Shown: piece by piece, positions 1-7,003 of the stretch
How positions within the stretch are numbered: position 1 is the stretch's first letter
Layout: every line of letters starts with the position of its first letter
Virus record (IMG/VR): IMGVR_UViG_3300009494_000008
Span: 1 to 43,239 of that record
Reading direction: 5' to 3' (one strand)
Source: a virus
DNA: 43,239 bases
Position numbers and translations under genes: made by a program
The notes under the pieces: generated by a model
Database searches by the model: none
Told to the model about the DNA's origin: nothing
Seen by the model: the letters and a program-made list of their open reading frames with translations, nothing else

Positions 1-51
1 TCTCTTGCCGCACTGAGGGCAGGTCTTGGTGGTCTCGGTCTGCTTCGTCAT
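1..51 (-). CDS. Zinc-ribbon protein, N-terminal fragment (circle-junction copy)
   Basis: The first 17 codons of the 61-residue zinc-ribbon protein encoded intact at 42945-43130; the nucleotides are identical. The reading frame runs off the left edge. It is present because the two ends of the window overlap, so it is not a second gene. It keeps the first CxxC pair (CPQC). The start ATG is at 51-49, preceded by a GGAGG ribosome-binding site inside the promoter repeat at 58-130. Confidence 0.85.
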   Translation of the reverse strand, partial: MTKQTETTKTCPQCGKR

Positions 52-57
52 TCTCTC

Positions 58-130
58 ATCCTCCGTTCGGGCCTCTGCTTCTCACTTCCGACTACCTACA
101 GTGCATAGCCCGTGCCAGAACGAGTGTTAC
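58..130 (-). promoter_or_regulatory. Repeated promoter element with sigma-54-like core (copy B)
   Basis: On the minus strand: GTAACA (130-125), 7 bases, then TGGCACGGGCTATGCA (117-102), a conserved downstream block and a GGAGG site before the zinc-ribbon gene. The core has the GG-N10-GC spacing of a -24/-12 sigma-54 promoter and differs from TGGCACGNNNNTTGCA at one position. At least four other full copies and one short copy exist in the window. Confidence 0.65.
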
Positions 131-161
131 AGAGAGTCGATCTCGAGAGTCCCTAGAGCCC

Positions 162-237
162 GAGACCGGGCCCCGGGGAGGAGATCCCGGGAACCCGGTC
201 GCAGATCGCATCGTGCATCGTGCATCGTGCGATCTGC
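162..237. other. Two tandem GC-rich hairpins
   Basis: Two inverted repeats lie between the end of the 286-843 gene and promoter copy B. The first pairs GACCGGG (162-168) with CCCGGTC (194-200) and has CCGGG/CCCGG arms inside. The second is a perfect 10-bp stem, GCAGATCGCA (201-210) with TGCGATCTGC (228-237), whose loop carries direct repeats of CATCGTG. There is no T-tract. With the hairpin at 244-274 they form a row of three that could terminate or insulate the upstream gene. Confidence 0.5.
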
Positions 238-243
238 CTCGAG

Positions 244-274
244 GGCGGGAGGGGTTGCCTGAGCCCCTCCCGCC
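244..274 (-). terminator. GC-rich hairpin after the 286-843 gene
   Basis: Perfect 11-bp stem: GGCGGGAGGGG (244-254) pairs with CCCCTCCCGCC (264-274) around a 9-base loop, 11 bases beyond the stop codon. No U-tract follows, so intrinsic termination is uncertain. Nearly the same stem sequence recurs at 34177-34206 and 39883-39907, always after a gene and before the next ribosome-binding site. Confidence 0.5.
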
Positions 275-285
275 GGCGGTCTGAT

Positions 286-843
286 CTAGTCGCCCTGACC
301 CAAGGCATCGAGGGAGGCGGCGACCTTCATCGCCATTGTCGGCTCGATGCCGCGGGCGATCATGAGAGCGGCGGTCATGCGATCGGCCCAGTCGTCGGCC
401 ACGGCGTCGGTGATTCCGAGGTAGTAGCGGGAGATCGGCCGGGCCTCGGTGCCGCCGGTCACTTGTCGAGTGATCGTGACGCCCGTCGTGGCGAACGTAT
501 AGCTGACCTTCTTCTGACCGTGGAGCTCGAGCACGGCGAATGGGAGGTGATAGTACTTGAGGATCCGGGCGGCCTGTTCGCGCCTCACGTCGTGGGCGGC
601 ACCGCGGGGGCGGTTCTCGCTCGAGGGGATATGTCCGCACCGTCGGGTTTCCTCGTCGACCAAGATTTGATAGGCCGCGGCCTTGAGGGCCTTGAGAGCG
701 TGAACAAGGTCGGTGCGGATCGCGGCGGCGTTCGGGTTCGGGTAGAGTTTGTCGAGTAGGTGGCGCTCGGCGTAGACGCTCAGTAGTTCCAGTCCCTTCG
801 CCGCGTTCTCGGTCACTTCGATTCTGAGGGTGCGCTTCGTCAT
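286..843 (-). CDS. Hypothetical protein, 185 aa
   Basis: Not recognised. The ATG at 843 follows a strong GGAGGAGGAGATC site; the longer open frame upstream is Arg/Pro-rich and is rejected. The N-terminal third is helical and charged (about residues 5-65). The middle carries an Arg/His-rich stretch, and the C-terminal half has beta-like segments followed by an alanine-rich helix ending LDALGQGD. It lies second in the two-gene unit behind promoter copy A, separated from the first gene by the hairpin at 860-882. Probably an early accessory protein from its position. The right end of the window suggests a variant lacking this gene. Confidence 0.75.
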   Translation of the reverse strand: MTKRTLRIEVTENAAKGLELLSVYAERHLLDKLYPNPNAAAIRTDLVHALKALKAAAYQILVDEETRRCGHIPSSENRPRGAAHDVRREQAARILKYYHLPFAVLELHGQKKVSYTFATTGVTITRQVTGGTEARPISRYYLGITDAVADDWADRMTAALMIARGIEPTMAMKVAASLDALGQGD

Positions 844-859
844 GATCTCCTCCTCCGTT

Positions 860-882
860 GGGCCGGGGCAGAGCCCCGGCCC
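860..882 (-). terminator. Intercistronic GC hairpin
   Basis: Perfect 10-bp stem GGGCCGGGGC (860-869) with GCCCCGGCCC (873-882) and a 3-base loop, between the 891-1133 gene and the ribosome-binding site of the 286-843 gene. It lacks a U-tract. It could attenuate transcription, stabilise the upstream message end or mark a processing site. Confidence 0.5.
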
Positions 883-890
883 GGTCTGTG

Positions 891-1133
891 TTATCGGGCG
901 TTCCTGAATACGACCTTGGCGGCCGGGATGAGGTCGGGGTTCTCGGAGCAGTCGACGGTGATCGTGGTAGCCTCGACGCCGCCGATGTAGTCGACCGGGA
1001 AGGGCCGGGCGTCGACGACCGCGCGGGCATCGCTCAGAGTCGGGCAAGTCTGATAGTGCTCGCCGTCGACGGTGACACTCCAGTTCTGCTCGGCCTCGTG
1101 GAACTTGACGTTGATCGTCGTGAATCGCGCCAT
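891..1133 (-). CDS. Hypothetical protein, 80 aa
   Basis: Small unrecognised protein with a mixed beta/alpha pattern: a beta hairpin (residues 4-27, including WSVTVDGEHY), a helix (SDARAVVDA, 33-42) and a second beta segment (TTITVDC). This resembles small phage DUF-type folds, but no family can be named. The ATG at 1133 follows GGAGGATGAGAAG. It is the first gene after promoter copy A and the sigma-70-like promoter at 1236-1265, so it may be well expressed early in infection. Confidence 0.75.
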   Translation of the reverse strand: MARFTTINVKFHEAEQNWSVTVDGEHYQTCPTLSDARAVVDARPFPVDYIGGVEATTITVDCSENPDLIPAAKVVFRNAR

Positions 1134-1138
1134 CTTCT

Positions 1139-1211
1139 CATCCTCCGTTCGGGCCTCTGTTGTCGCTTCCGACTACCTACAGTGCATAGCCCGTGCCAGA
1201 AGTCGTGTTAC
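1139..1211 (-). promoter_or_regulatory. Repeated promoter element with sigma-54-like core (copy A)
   Basis: Same architecture as copy B: GTAACA (1211-1206), 7 bases, TGGCACGGGCTATGCA (1198-1183), then a conserved block and GGAGG. Copy A and the copy at 43136-43208 are identical over the whole element and beyond. A sigma-70-like promoter lies just upstream at 1236-1265, so two sigma factors may read the same leader. Confidence 0.65.
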
Positions 1212-1235
1212 GGAGGACGCTCTCAACCGTGCCCA

Positions 1236-1265
1236 ATCATACCACAGGTTGCCCCCGGGTGTCAA
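1236..1265 (-). promoter_or_regulatory. Sigma-70-type promoter
   Basis: TTGACA (1265-1260), an 18-bp spacer and TATGAT (1241-1236) on the minus strand, directly upstream of promoter copy A. The sequence after the -35 (TTGACACCCGG) is shared with the sigma-70-like promoter at 38898-38926 and in part with 39575-39603. Start of transcription is expected near 1228. Confidence 0.65.
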
Positions 1266-1467
1266 CCCGGAGGCAACAAGGGGCAGATTGCATCGTGGGG
1301 CGTGCATCGTGCGAGGGAGGATCCCCGGGAGGCATGGCGAGCCCTGATCCGGGCGGTCTCGAGGGAGGCTCTCAGGCTGTCAGGAGGGGCCCAAAAACGC
1401 TCTCTCCGGCGACTTCGCCCCGTCCGCGACGCAGAGTGCACCGAGGGGGTCGGAGGGCTCAGAACGC
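1266..1467. other. Non-coding spacer
   Basis: No convincing gene on either strand. It contains degenerate copies of the CATCGTG repeats also seen at 208-229, and separates the late-operon terminator (1468-1502) from the promoter at 1236-1265. It may carry activator sites for that promoter, but none can be recognised. Confidence 0.5.
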
Positions 1468-1502
1468 AAAAACGGGGCCCCGCGGCAGAACGAGGCCCCG
1501 TT
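1468..1502 (-). terminator. Intrinsic terminator of the late operon
   Basis: On the minus strand a 9-bp GC-rich stem, AACGGGGCC (1502-1494) with GGCCCCGTT (1479-1471), is followed by a run of five T (1472-1468). It lies 18 bases after the stop codon of the last lysis-region gene. It is the only hairpin in the window with a clear T-tract. Confidence 0.85.
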
Positions 1503-1520
1503 GCCGGCCGGGCGTTGAGG

Positions 1521-2261
1521 TCAGGACGCTAGAAGGCCGGCGCGCCAATCCGCACATGACGCACGGTCGGCGCTGATCTTGGCGATGTAGGACTCCGGGA
1601 GGTTGTCGGGTCGCTCCCCGATCTCCTCGATCACCCGGTAGCCCGTGGGGTTGTGAACGAACACGGCGCGCTCCCAGTCATTCGGAGCGACGAACCGGCA
1701 CCCGATCTGCTCCTTGAGGTAGGTCCTCTTGATCCCGGGCGGCCACCATCGCCACTTGATCTTGTCGCGAACGAGACCGAGCACCCCGTGACCGATGTCG
1801 CGCCATGTGTAGCAGGAGAGCCACGAGCAGATGTTGTAGCGATCCTGCCGCTTCCAGAACTTGAGTCGGAAGCGTCGGAAGAAGTAGACCGGCCGGCGTA
1901 GGAGCTTGCCGGCGAGCCCGTCCATGAAGTGCTTGGCGATCGCGCACTTGTCGTACTTGGCTTGCATCGCCTCGAACTCGCGGCTCTTGGTCAGAACCGC
2001 CCAATGATCCTCCTGTGTGTAGCCGACGGGCACGACGACCACGCCCCAGTGCTTCGGGGTATCGTACTGCTCGCGCCACTCGCGGAGCTCGTGTGTTCCC
2101 TTGCCCGTCGAATGAATGAGGAAGTCCTGATCCTCGTCGTCGAGGAACCAGTTGCCGGTGTGATCCGAGAAGCCCGGAGGCTCGTCGCCGCTCTGCGTCG
2201 ACCATCGGATCGAGAACCCGAGCGGGGCCCGCTCCATGAGAATCAAGATCCCGGATAGCAT
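1521..2261 (-). CDS. Unknown protein downstream of the endolysin, possibly a permuted NlpC/P60-type hydrolase
   Basis: A 246-residue product is chosen; the ATG at 2261 overlaps the amidase stop (TGATG), and the upstream Arg-rich extension is rejected. An early His-containing segment (HSTGKGTHELREW) and a later YNICSWLSCYTW segment recall the His-before-Cys order of permuted NlpC/P60 (YiiX-like) enzymes. This is a weak pattern match. The middle is rich in Arg and aromatic residues. As last gene before the terminator, right after holin and amidase, it may help lysis or be an independent late accessory gene. Confidence 0.6.
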   Translation of the reverse strand: MLSGILILMERAPLGFSIRWSTQSGDEPPGFSDHTGNWFLDDEDQDFLIHSTGKGTHELREWREQYDTPKHWGVVVVPVGYTQEDHWAVLTKSREFEAMQAKYDKCAIAKHFMDGLAGKLLRRPVYFFRRFRLKFWKRQDRYNICSWLSCYTWRDIGHGVLGLVRDKIKWRWWPPGIKRTYLKEQIGCRFVAPNDWERAVFVHNPTGYRVIEEIGERPDNLPESYIAKISADRASCADWRAGLLAS

Positions 2262-2929
2262 CAGGGACCCTCCCTCCGTTCGTACCACTCTTGAATCGCG
2301 TCGCCGGTCCCGACGCCGAGCTCCTCGAAGAAGGCCCAGTCGTCGCGGATCCGCGCGCGGTCCTCCGGGCTCGTGAGGAACGCACTCTCGAGGAGCACCG
2401 TCGGGCACGCGGTCTTAGCGATCAGATAGACATATCCGCGCTTCCACCTCTGGACGGGTCGCGGATCGAGCCCGTCACCGTAGGCCGCCGGGAGCCCGGA
2501 CGCGGCCCACACACCGGCGACGATCCGGTGTGCTAGGTCGAGGGTTTCGTGGTTGCGCTCGTTGTAGAGCACGCTGACTCCGCGTGCCGCCTCAATCGGG
2601 ATGCTCCCGCGAAGAAACGGAGAACCGGAGCACCCCGGCCAATCTGCGCCTCGGGCTCCCTTCTTGCTCGCGATGTTGAAGTGAACTTCCACGCAGAGAT
2701 CGGGCGCGATCGCATCGACGTATGCCCGCTTCGCGCGGAGGCCCATTGGGTTTCTCTGTCCTGTGGTCCCCGGAATGGCGATCCAACCGAGAGCGGAGAG
2801 CCGGTAGAGGAGGGCCGTCGACACGCGGGCGTTGAGCTCCCACTCGTCGAGCAGACCGAGGGGGTCTTGCCACCACGCCCCGGATCGAGGCCCATAGTGC
2901 CCAGTCAGCACCACAACGCGCTTCGACAT
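2261..2929 (-). CDS. N-acetylmuramoyl-L-alanine amidase (Amidase_3), endolysin
   Basis: 222-residue zinc amidase predicted to cleave the bond between MurNAc and L-Ala in peptidoglycan. Residues in the Amidase_3 arrangement: His11 after VVVLTG, a Glu in DEWELN (29-31), His83 in CVEVHFN, and Glu181 in PTVLLESAFLTSPED. The usual family core fills the whole protein; no cell-wall-binding domain or signal peptide is seen, so release through a holin is expected. It sits directly after the holin candidate. Confidence 0.9.
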   Translation of the reverse strand: MSKRVVVLTGHYGPRSGAWWQDPLGLLDEWELNARVSTALLYRLSALGWIAIPGTTGQRNPMGLRAKRAYVDAIAPDLCVEVHFNIASKKGARGADWPGCSGSPFLRGSIPIEAARGVSVLYNERNHETLDLAHRIVAGVWAASGLPAAYGDGLDPRPVQRWKRGYVYLIAKTACPTVLLESAFLTSPEDRARIRDDWAFFEELGVGTGDAIQEWYERREGP

Positions 2930-2930
2930 G

Positions 2931-3209
2931 TCAGCCTCCCGTGATCTTCGCGAGGATCACCGGCGAGAACAGACCCATGACGGCCGCGATGATCGCGCCG
3001 ATCAGGACCCATGCGGTGCGCTTCCAGTTGGAACCTCGAGACTCGGCACACTCGGTCGTCGTGACGTAGGTCTCGCCGCGTGTCTCGAGGATGGTCAGTC
3101 GTTCGGCGTGTTTCCCGATCGCGCCGTTGGTCTTGTCGGCCTTCCGGTGCAGTCCTCCAAGGCTTGCGTTTATGTGTTTGAGCTCGTTCGTCGTCGCGCC
3201 GTCATGCAC
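2931..3209 (-). CDS. Holin-like membrane protein (XhlA-like layout)
   Basis: 92 residues. A polar, partly heptad-like N-terminal region (NELKHINASLGGLHRKAD, later AERLTILETR) is followed by one hydrophobic segment at about 67-88 (WVLIGAIIAAVMGLFSPVILA) and a short tail. This is the layout of XhlA/haemolysin-type phage lysis proteins. It lies one base from the amidase start and after the tail genes, the normal place for a holin. No second holin is obvious nearby. Confidence 0.75.
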   Translation of the reverse strand: MHDGATTNELKHINASLGGLHRKADKTNGAIGKHAERLTILETRGETYVTTTECAESRGSNWKRTAWVLIGAIIAAVMGLFSPVILAKITGG

Positions 3210-3218
3210 GGGGAGCTC

Positions 3219-6200
3219 CTAGCTGAGCGTGAACCGCTTGAGTTGGCAGTAGCCGGTCTCGCAGACGTAGATGATGTTGTCCCGGATGTCGCCGGCGTAG
3301 GCTTGCAGGAAGCCGGCTCCCGATTCTCCTCCGAGCCCATTGACGTGATCCAAGTATTCGGCGTAGTTGCCGCGATCGGCAAGGATCGTGAGGTAGTTCT
3401 TCGCCGGGTAGGCGCCGGACGCGCCAGAGGATACGATGAGGAGATCCCCGAGCCGGCAAACCGCCCACGGCCATTCCCACTTTCCATTCACCGGATCGAG
3501 GCCCCGTTGACCCCACGTCCAGATCGCGGTATAGGGACTCTCGCGTTTGATCTTCCTGATGCAGTTGGTCGGATCGTCGGTCGCTGATCCTCCGGGGCTC
3601 GTGCAGTACAGATGAGCCTCGTCCCCACTGAGCGTGACATCGTCACATATGTTGTTGGGCGGGGTGTGATCGCTGAATGGCTCGAACTTGCTGACGTACG
3701 TACCGTCCTTCTGAAAGATCCAGACCCACCCGTTGTTGTCGGTCACGTACACGAGATCGCTTCCTGAATACGTGCGCCCAGTGATTGTGCATCCTCGGAG
3801 GGCGTGAGTCAGTGTGCCCGAGCCGATCGACCTGATGAACGTGTACGGGGACGCCTTGAGGTGCACCTTGATTCGCTTGTTGCTCGAGTCCGCGATGTAC
3901 AGGTACGTGTTGTCGTGATCAATGCCCCACGGCTTGTCGAAGTTGGCATCGCCGGTGCCGGTCGTACCGAACTGAGCCGAGTAGACCGGAGGATCGGTGT
4001 TGGTGAGTCGTTGCACGCGGTCGTTGTTGTAGTCCGAGACATAGATGTAGTCGTGATCCACTGAGCAGTCGCGTGGTTGCTTGAACTCGCCGTTGCCGGT
4101 GCCCTCGTCCCCGAAGTTGTCATCCCATGCGAGGGCCGCGGCGGGGGTCTCGTGAGTGAAGCCAACCGCCCATGAACTGAGGCTATTTCCTTCTCCGAGG
4201 TTGACGGCGAACATCAGTTGCCGCTCTCCGTCGAGGTAGGTATCTCCGAACAGAGTCAAGAGCGTTCGCACGTTTCCGGTCGTCCAGTACTCACCATCGC
4301 GTGTCACGGCGACGCCGATCCCTCCCGGGCTCTGAATGTCTACGTTCTTGATCCCACAGGTGTAGTCCTCTTGCTCGTCGGGATCCGGTTCGTAGTAAGC
4401 ACACATCACGTAGTAGTCGCCTTCGGGATCCGGCGCGCTTCCTGACACCTCCCCGTCGCCGTGTATATCCGACGAATCCCACAGGACTTCGGCGGTTCGG
4501 TTCTTGCGGACCTTGACTCGGAACTCTCCCGAGCCGCCGGTGCTCGGAAGCCACACATCGAGCTCGAAGCTATGCGTGCCCGTCCACACGGCGGCATCCG
4601 TGCCGAGACAGACTGTGCCGACTGTCTGAGCATCGGGTGTCGCGCCGGCATCCCACCAATTCGAGTGAAAGGTGCCGGCACTGACCCACCCGAGGGCAAC
4701 CGCGACGTTGCCGGCGGTATCTCCGCTTCGGCGGTGCATCCGAAGGCAGAAGCCAGAGGCAGTCGTAGGATCCGTTGTCGTGGCGGCGAAGATGATGTCG
4801 TAGTAGTGGGCGAGCGTTTTCATCGCACCGTAGGTCGTCGGGTTCGTCGCATCGTCGAGCTTTTCCATTGGGCCCATCCAGACCCGGATTGGCGACTCGG
4901 GCACGCCGCTAGAGTACTTGTAGTTGCAGGTCACGCCCATGCGCCAAGTGTTCGTTGGGATCGAGTAGAGGTGTGGCCGGATACCGAACCAATCACTCCA
5001 CCACTCCCATGTAGCATTAGGTTCTGTGTTCTCGTTGCGTACCCAATGCTCAGAGTCGGCCTGCCAGTAGCTTGCTCCTCCGGTCTTGAGATAGACAATC
5101 GCCGCGCCGGCAGTCAGTCCACTTGGGATCGGGACAATCGCGATCGTGCCGTTGGCGCCCGAGCCGATCGTGCGTTGCTTGTCGGCATCATAATCCCAAC
5201 CGTAGTCCGGGAACGCGGCGGGCTCCTCGAAGTCGCCGTCAGCCCAACCCTCGTCGGTCAGGATCGACTCGATGTTGTCGAGGTTCGTACCCCATATGTT
5301 GCGGATTCCGTGCGTCTGTGCCGCGTGGCGGCGAGCTTCGCGAATGAAGTCGCTGTCGCGCGCGGCGAGCTCGGCCCCACTCCAGAACTCCCGAGCCTGA
5401 GCGACGAGAGTCTCACGGTAGAGATCACCGTAGAGATTCGCGAGGTGCATATCGGGCATGGATCCAATCGAGAACTGACTGTCAACTGTCCCGCTCCCGT
5501 CGACGCTGAGTGAGTATTCGAGACACTTGATCTCGACGGGCGTCCCTCCCGGTTGCAAGAGGACCGAGAGCGGCGCGTCCATGATCTCGTTCGCCCACAC
5601 CTGTTTGCCGAAGCCGGGCACCTTGAAACTGATCCGTTGATCGTTGATCGGTTGCCCCTCGAGCTTCGCGTTCGCCCACTCGTAGGCGTCGGTCGGTGCG
5701 ACGATCTCCGGGATCCGTTCGGTCTTGATCCGGTGCGGAATCGTGCCGTCGGCCGGCGGGATGTAGAGCCACAGATCACCGCCCCCGATCTTCCGCTGAC
5801 AACTGACAAGCATCCCGTTTAGGATCCGATCGCGCGTGATGTACCCTTCGGCCTCCTCGATCGTGTCCTCAACCTCGAAGCCCGGATCAACGGCGGTGTC
5901 GCCCAGTTGGGTGAAGTAGAAGCGGGCGTCGGTCGGCGTGGCCGAGTCCCCGGGAACGACACCGAAGATACAGTCGGGCCCCGCGATGGTGGCAAGCCGC
6001 TTGATCGCCTTGTCGGCGTAGTGGTCGAGGAAGTCGGTTTGAGCGATCTCATAGGACCCGTAGTCGATGTAGGTCGAGTAGCTCGTGATGTCGGTCTTGG
6101 TCGCGAGATCCGCGATCACGCCCTGAGCTATCTGAATCACGGTCTTTGCATCGTAGAACAGGAGGAGGGGCACCTTGCGGAACTGACCGAAGATCCCGGT

Positions 6201-6545
6201 CGCCTCGAGCTTTCGCACCTGTGGATCCGTGCCGTAGGCGGTGTCGACTTTGCGGAGGACGCCCACGTAGCGGTCGAGCAGGTCGGCCTCATCGCCGCAC
6301 TGGAGCCGGATCAGAAGCCGATCATCGGGCAGGAGATCGAGCCCGGCCATATAGGACGCGCTCTGCCCCATGAGGTTGACGTTCGCCTTGCCGCACCCGC
6401 CGGTCGAGGTGTTCGTGAACCCGAACCCGAAGTTGGTCGCGATCGTGTTTTGGAAGGGGTTGTCCGTCATGCCGATCGCGAGCTTCTCGACGCCCTGTCG
6501 GTCTACGACGAGCTCCCAATCCTTGAGGTGTGCGGTCGCCGTCAA
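3219..6545 (-). CDS. Large tail tip/baseplate protein with C-terminal NHL-like repeats
   Basis: About 1108 residues. The chosen TTG at 6545 overlaps the stop of the preceding tail gene (TTGA); the open frame extends further but is Arg-rich there. Residues ~1-420 look like a siphovirus tail-hub region (beta-rich, with DRYVGVLRKVD and WLYIPP segments). The middle (~450-800) looks like a beta-sandwich/lectin-type region. The last ~300 residues contain NHL-like repeats (GNGEFKQPRDCSVDHDYIYVSD; a second with FDKPWGIDHDNTYLYIAD), expected to form a beta-propeller. Its place at the end of the tail module suggests host recognition or glycan binding. Confidence 0.8.
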   Translation of the reverse strand: MTATAHLKDWELVVDRQGVEKLAIGMTDNPFQNTIATNFGFGFTNTSTGGCGKANVNLMGQSASYMAGLDLLPDDRLLIRLQCGDEADLLDRYVGVLRKVDTAYGTDPQVRKLEATGIFGQFRKVPLLLFYDAKTVIQIAQGVIADLATKTDITSYSTYIDYGSYEIAQTDFLDHYADKAIKRLATIAGPDCIFGVVPGDSATPTDARFYFTQLGDTAVDPGFEVEDTIEEAEGYITRDRILNGMLVSCQRKIGGGDLWLYIPPADGTIPHRIKTERIPEIVAPTDAYEWANAKLEGQPINDQRISFKVPGFGKQVWANEIMDAPLSVLLQPGGTPVEIKCLEYSLSVDGSGTVDSQFSIGSMPDMHLANLYGDLYRETLVAQAREFWSGAELAARDSDFIREARRHAAQTHGIRNIWGTNLDNIESILTDEGWADGDFEEPAAFPDYGWDYDADKQRTIGSGANGTIAIVPIPSGLTAGAAIVYLKTGGASYWQADSEHWVRNENTEPNATWEWWSDWFGIRPHLYSIPTNTWRMGVTCNYKYSSGVPESPIRVWMGPMEKLDDATNPTTYGAMKTLAHYYDIIFAATTTDPTTASGFCLRMHRRSGDTAGNVAVALGWVSAGTFHSNWWDAGATPDAQTVGTVCLGTDAAVWTGTHSFELDVWLPSTGGSGEFRVKVRKNRTAEVLWDSSDIHGDGEVSGSAPDPEGDYYVMCAYYEPDPDEQEDYTCGIKNVDIQSPGGIGVAVTRDGEYWTTGNVRTLLTLFGDTYLDGERQLMFAVNLGEGNSLSSWAVGFTHETPAAALAWDDNFGDEGTGNGEFKQPRDCSVDHDYIYVSDYNNDRVQRLTNTDPPVYSAQFGTTGTGDANFDKPWGIDHDNTYLYIADSSNKRIKVHLKASPYTFIRSIGSGTLTHALRGCTITGRTYSGSDLVYVTDNNGWVWIFQKDGTYVSKFEPFSDHTPPNNICDDVTLSGDEAHLYCTSPGGSATDDPTNCIRKIKRESPYTAIWTWGQRGLDPVNGKWEWPWAVCRLGDLLIVSSGASGAYPAKNYLTILADRGNYAEYLDHVNGLGGESGAGFLQAYAGDIRDNIIYVCETGYCQLKRFTLS

Positions 6546-7000
6546 GCGGGAATATCTCCGTTCTCCTCGTACGGCTGAGTGTTGCAGGACAAGGTCGCGC
6601 GGATCCGGGCGACGCGCAACTGTGATCGCTTCACTGTCGTGTGACCGAACAGCACGACCTCGTCGTAGAGCCACGAGTCCACGACCGCGTCGGGATCTGC
6701 GAGGGTGTCAATGAACACGATATACTTCCCCTCGTAGTTGTTGAGCTTCGTCCAGAGGAGCCGGCGCAGAGTCGCGAGATCGGAAGCCAAGTCGTCGTCG
6801 ACCTGAAACGTCACGTCGAGGGTTCCCGGCATGAGCTTCTTGTCGGCGGTGTTGATCCCTCCACTCTTGCCGGGGATCTGTCTCACCGTCTGCTTCTTGC
6901 GCTTCGTGAACCCGGGATACGAGGCATCGAGGGGAAGCACGTACGGGTTCGTCGTGCCGGCCGCGTTGTCTGCGAGGACCACCTTGTAGAGCGCGCCCAT
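6542..7000 (-). CDS. Small tail protein, distal-tail-like
   Basis: 152 residues encoded between the tape measure and the large tail-tip protein, the usual position of a Dit-like protein. The sequence is beta-rich: a basic KRKKQTVRQIPG stretch, LDVTFQVDDD, and a YIVFIDTL strand. It is shorter than a full Dit and no domain is certain, so function rests mainly on gene order. It starts three bases after the tape-measure stop codon. Confidence 0.7.
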   Translation of the reverse strand: MGALYKVVLADNAAGTTNPYVLPLDASYPGFTKRKKQTVRQIPGKSGGINTADKKLMPGTLDVTFQVDDDLASDLATLRRLLWTKLNNYEGKYIVFIDTLADPDAVVDSWLYDEVVLFGHTTVKRSQLRVARIRATLSCNTQPYEENGDIPA

Positions 7001-7003
7001 GAT

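Noticed and set aside
4461-5513. Plus-strand open frame of 350 codons
   Set aside because: Antisense to the large tail-tip gene, which has clear NHL-like repeats and a coherent frame.
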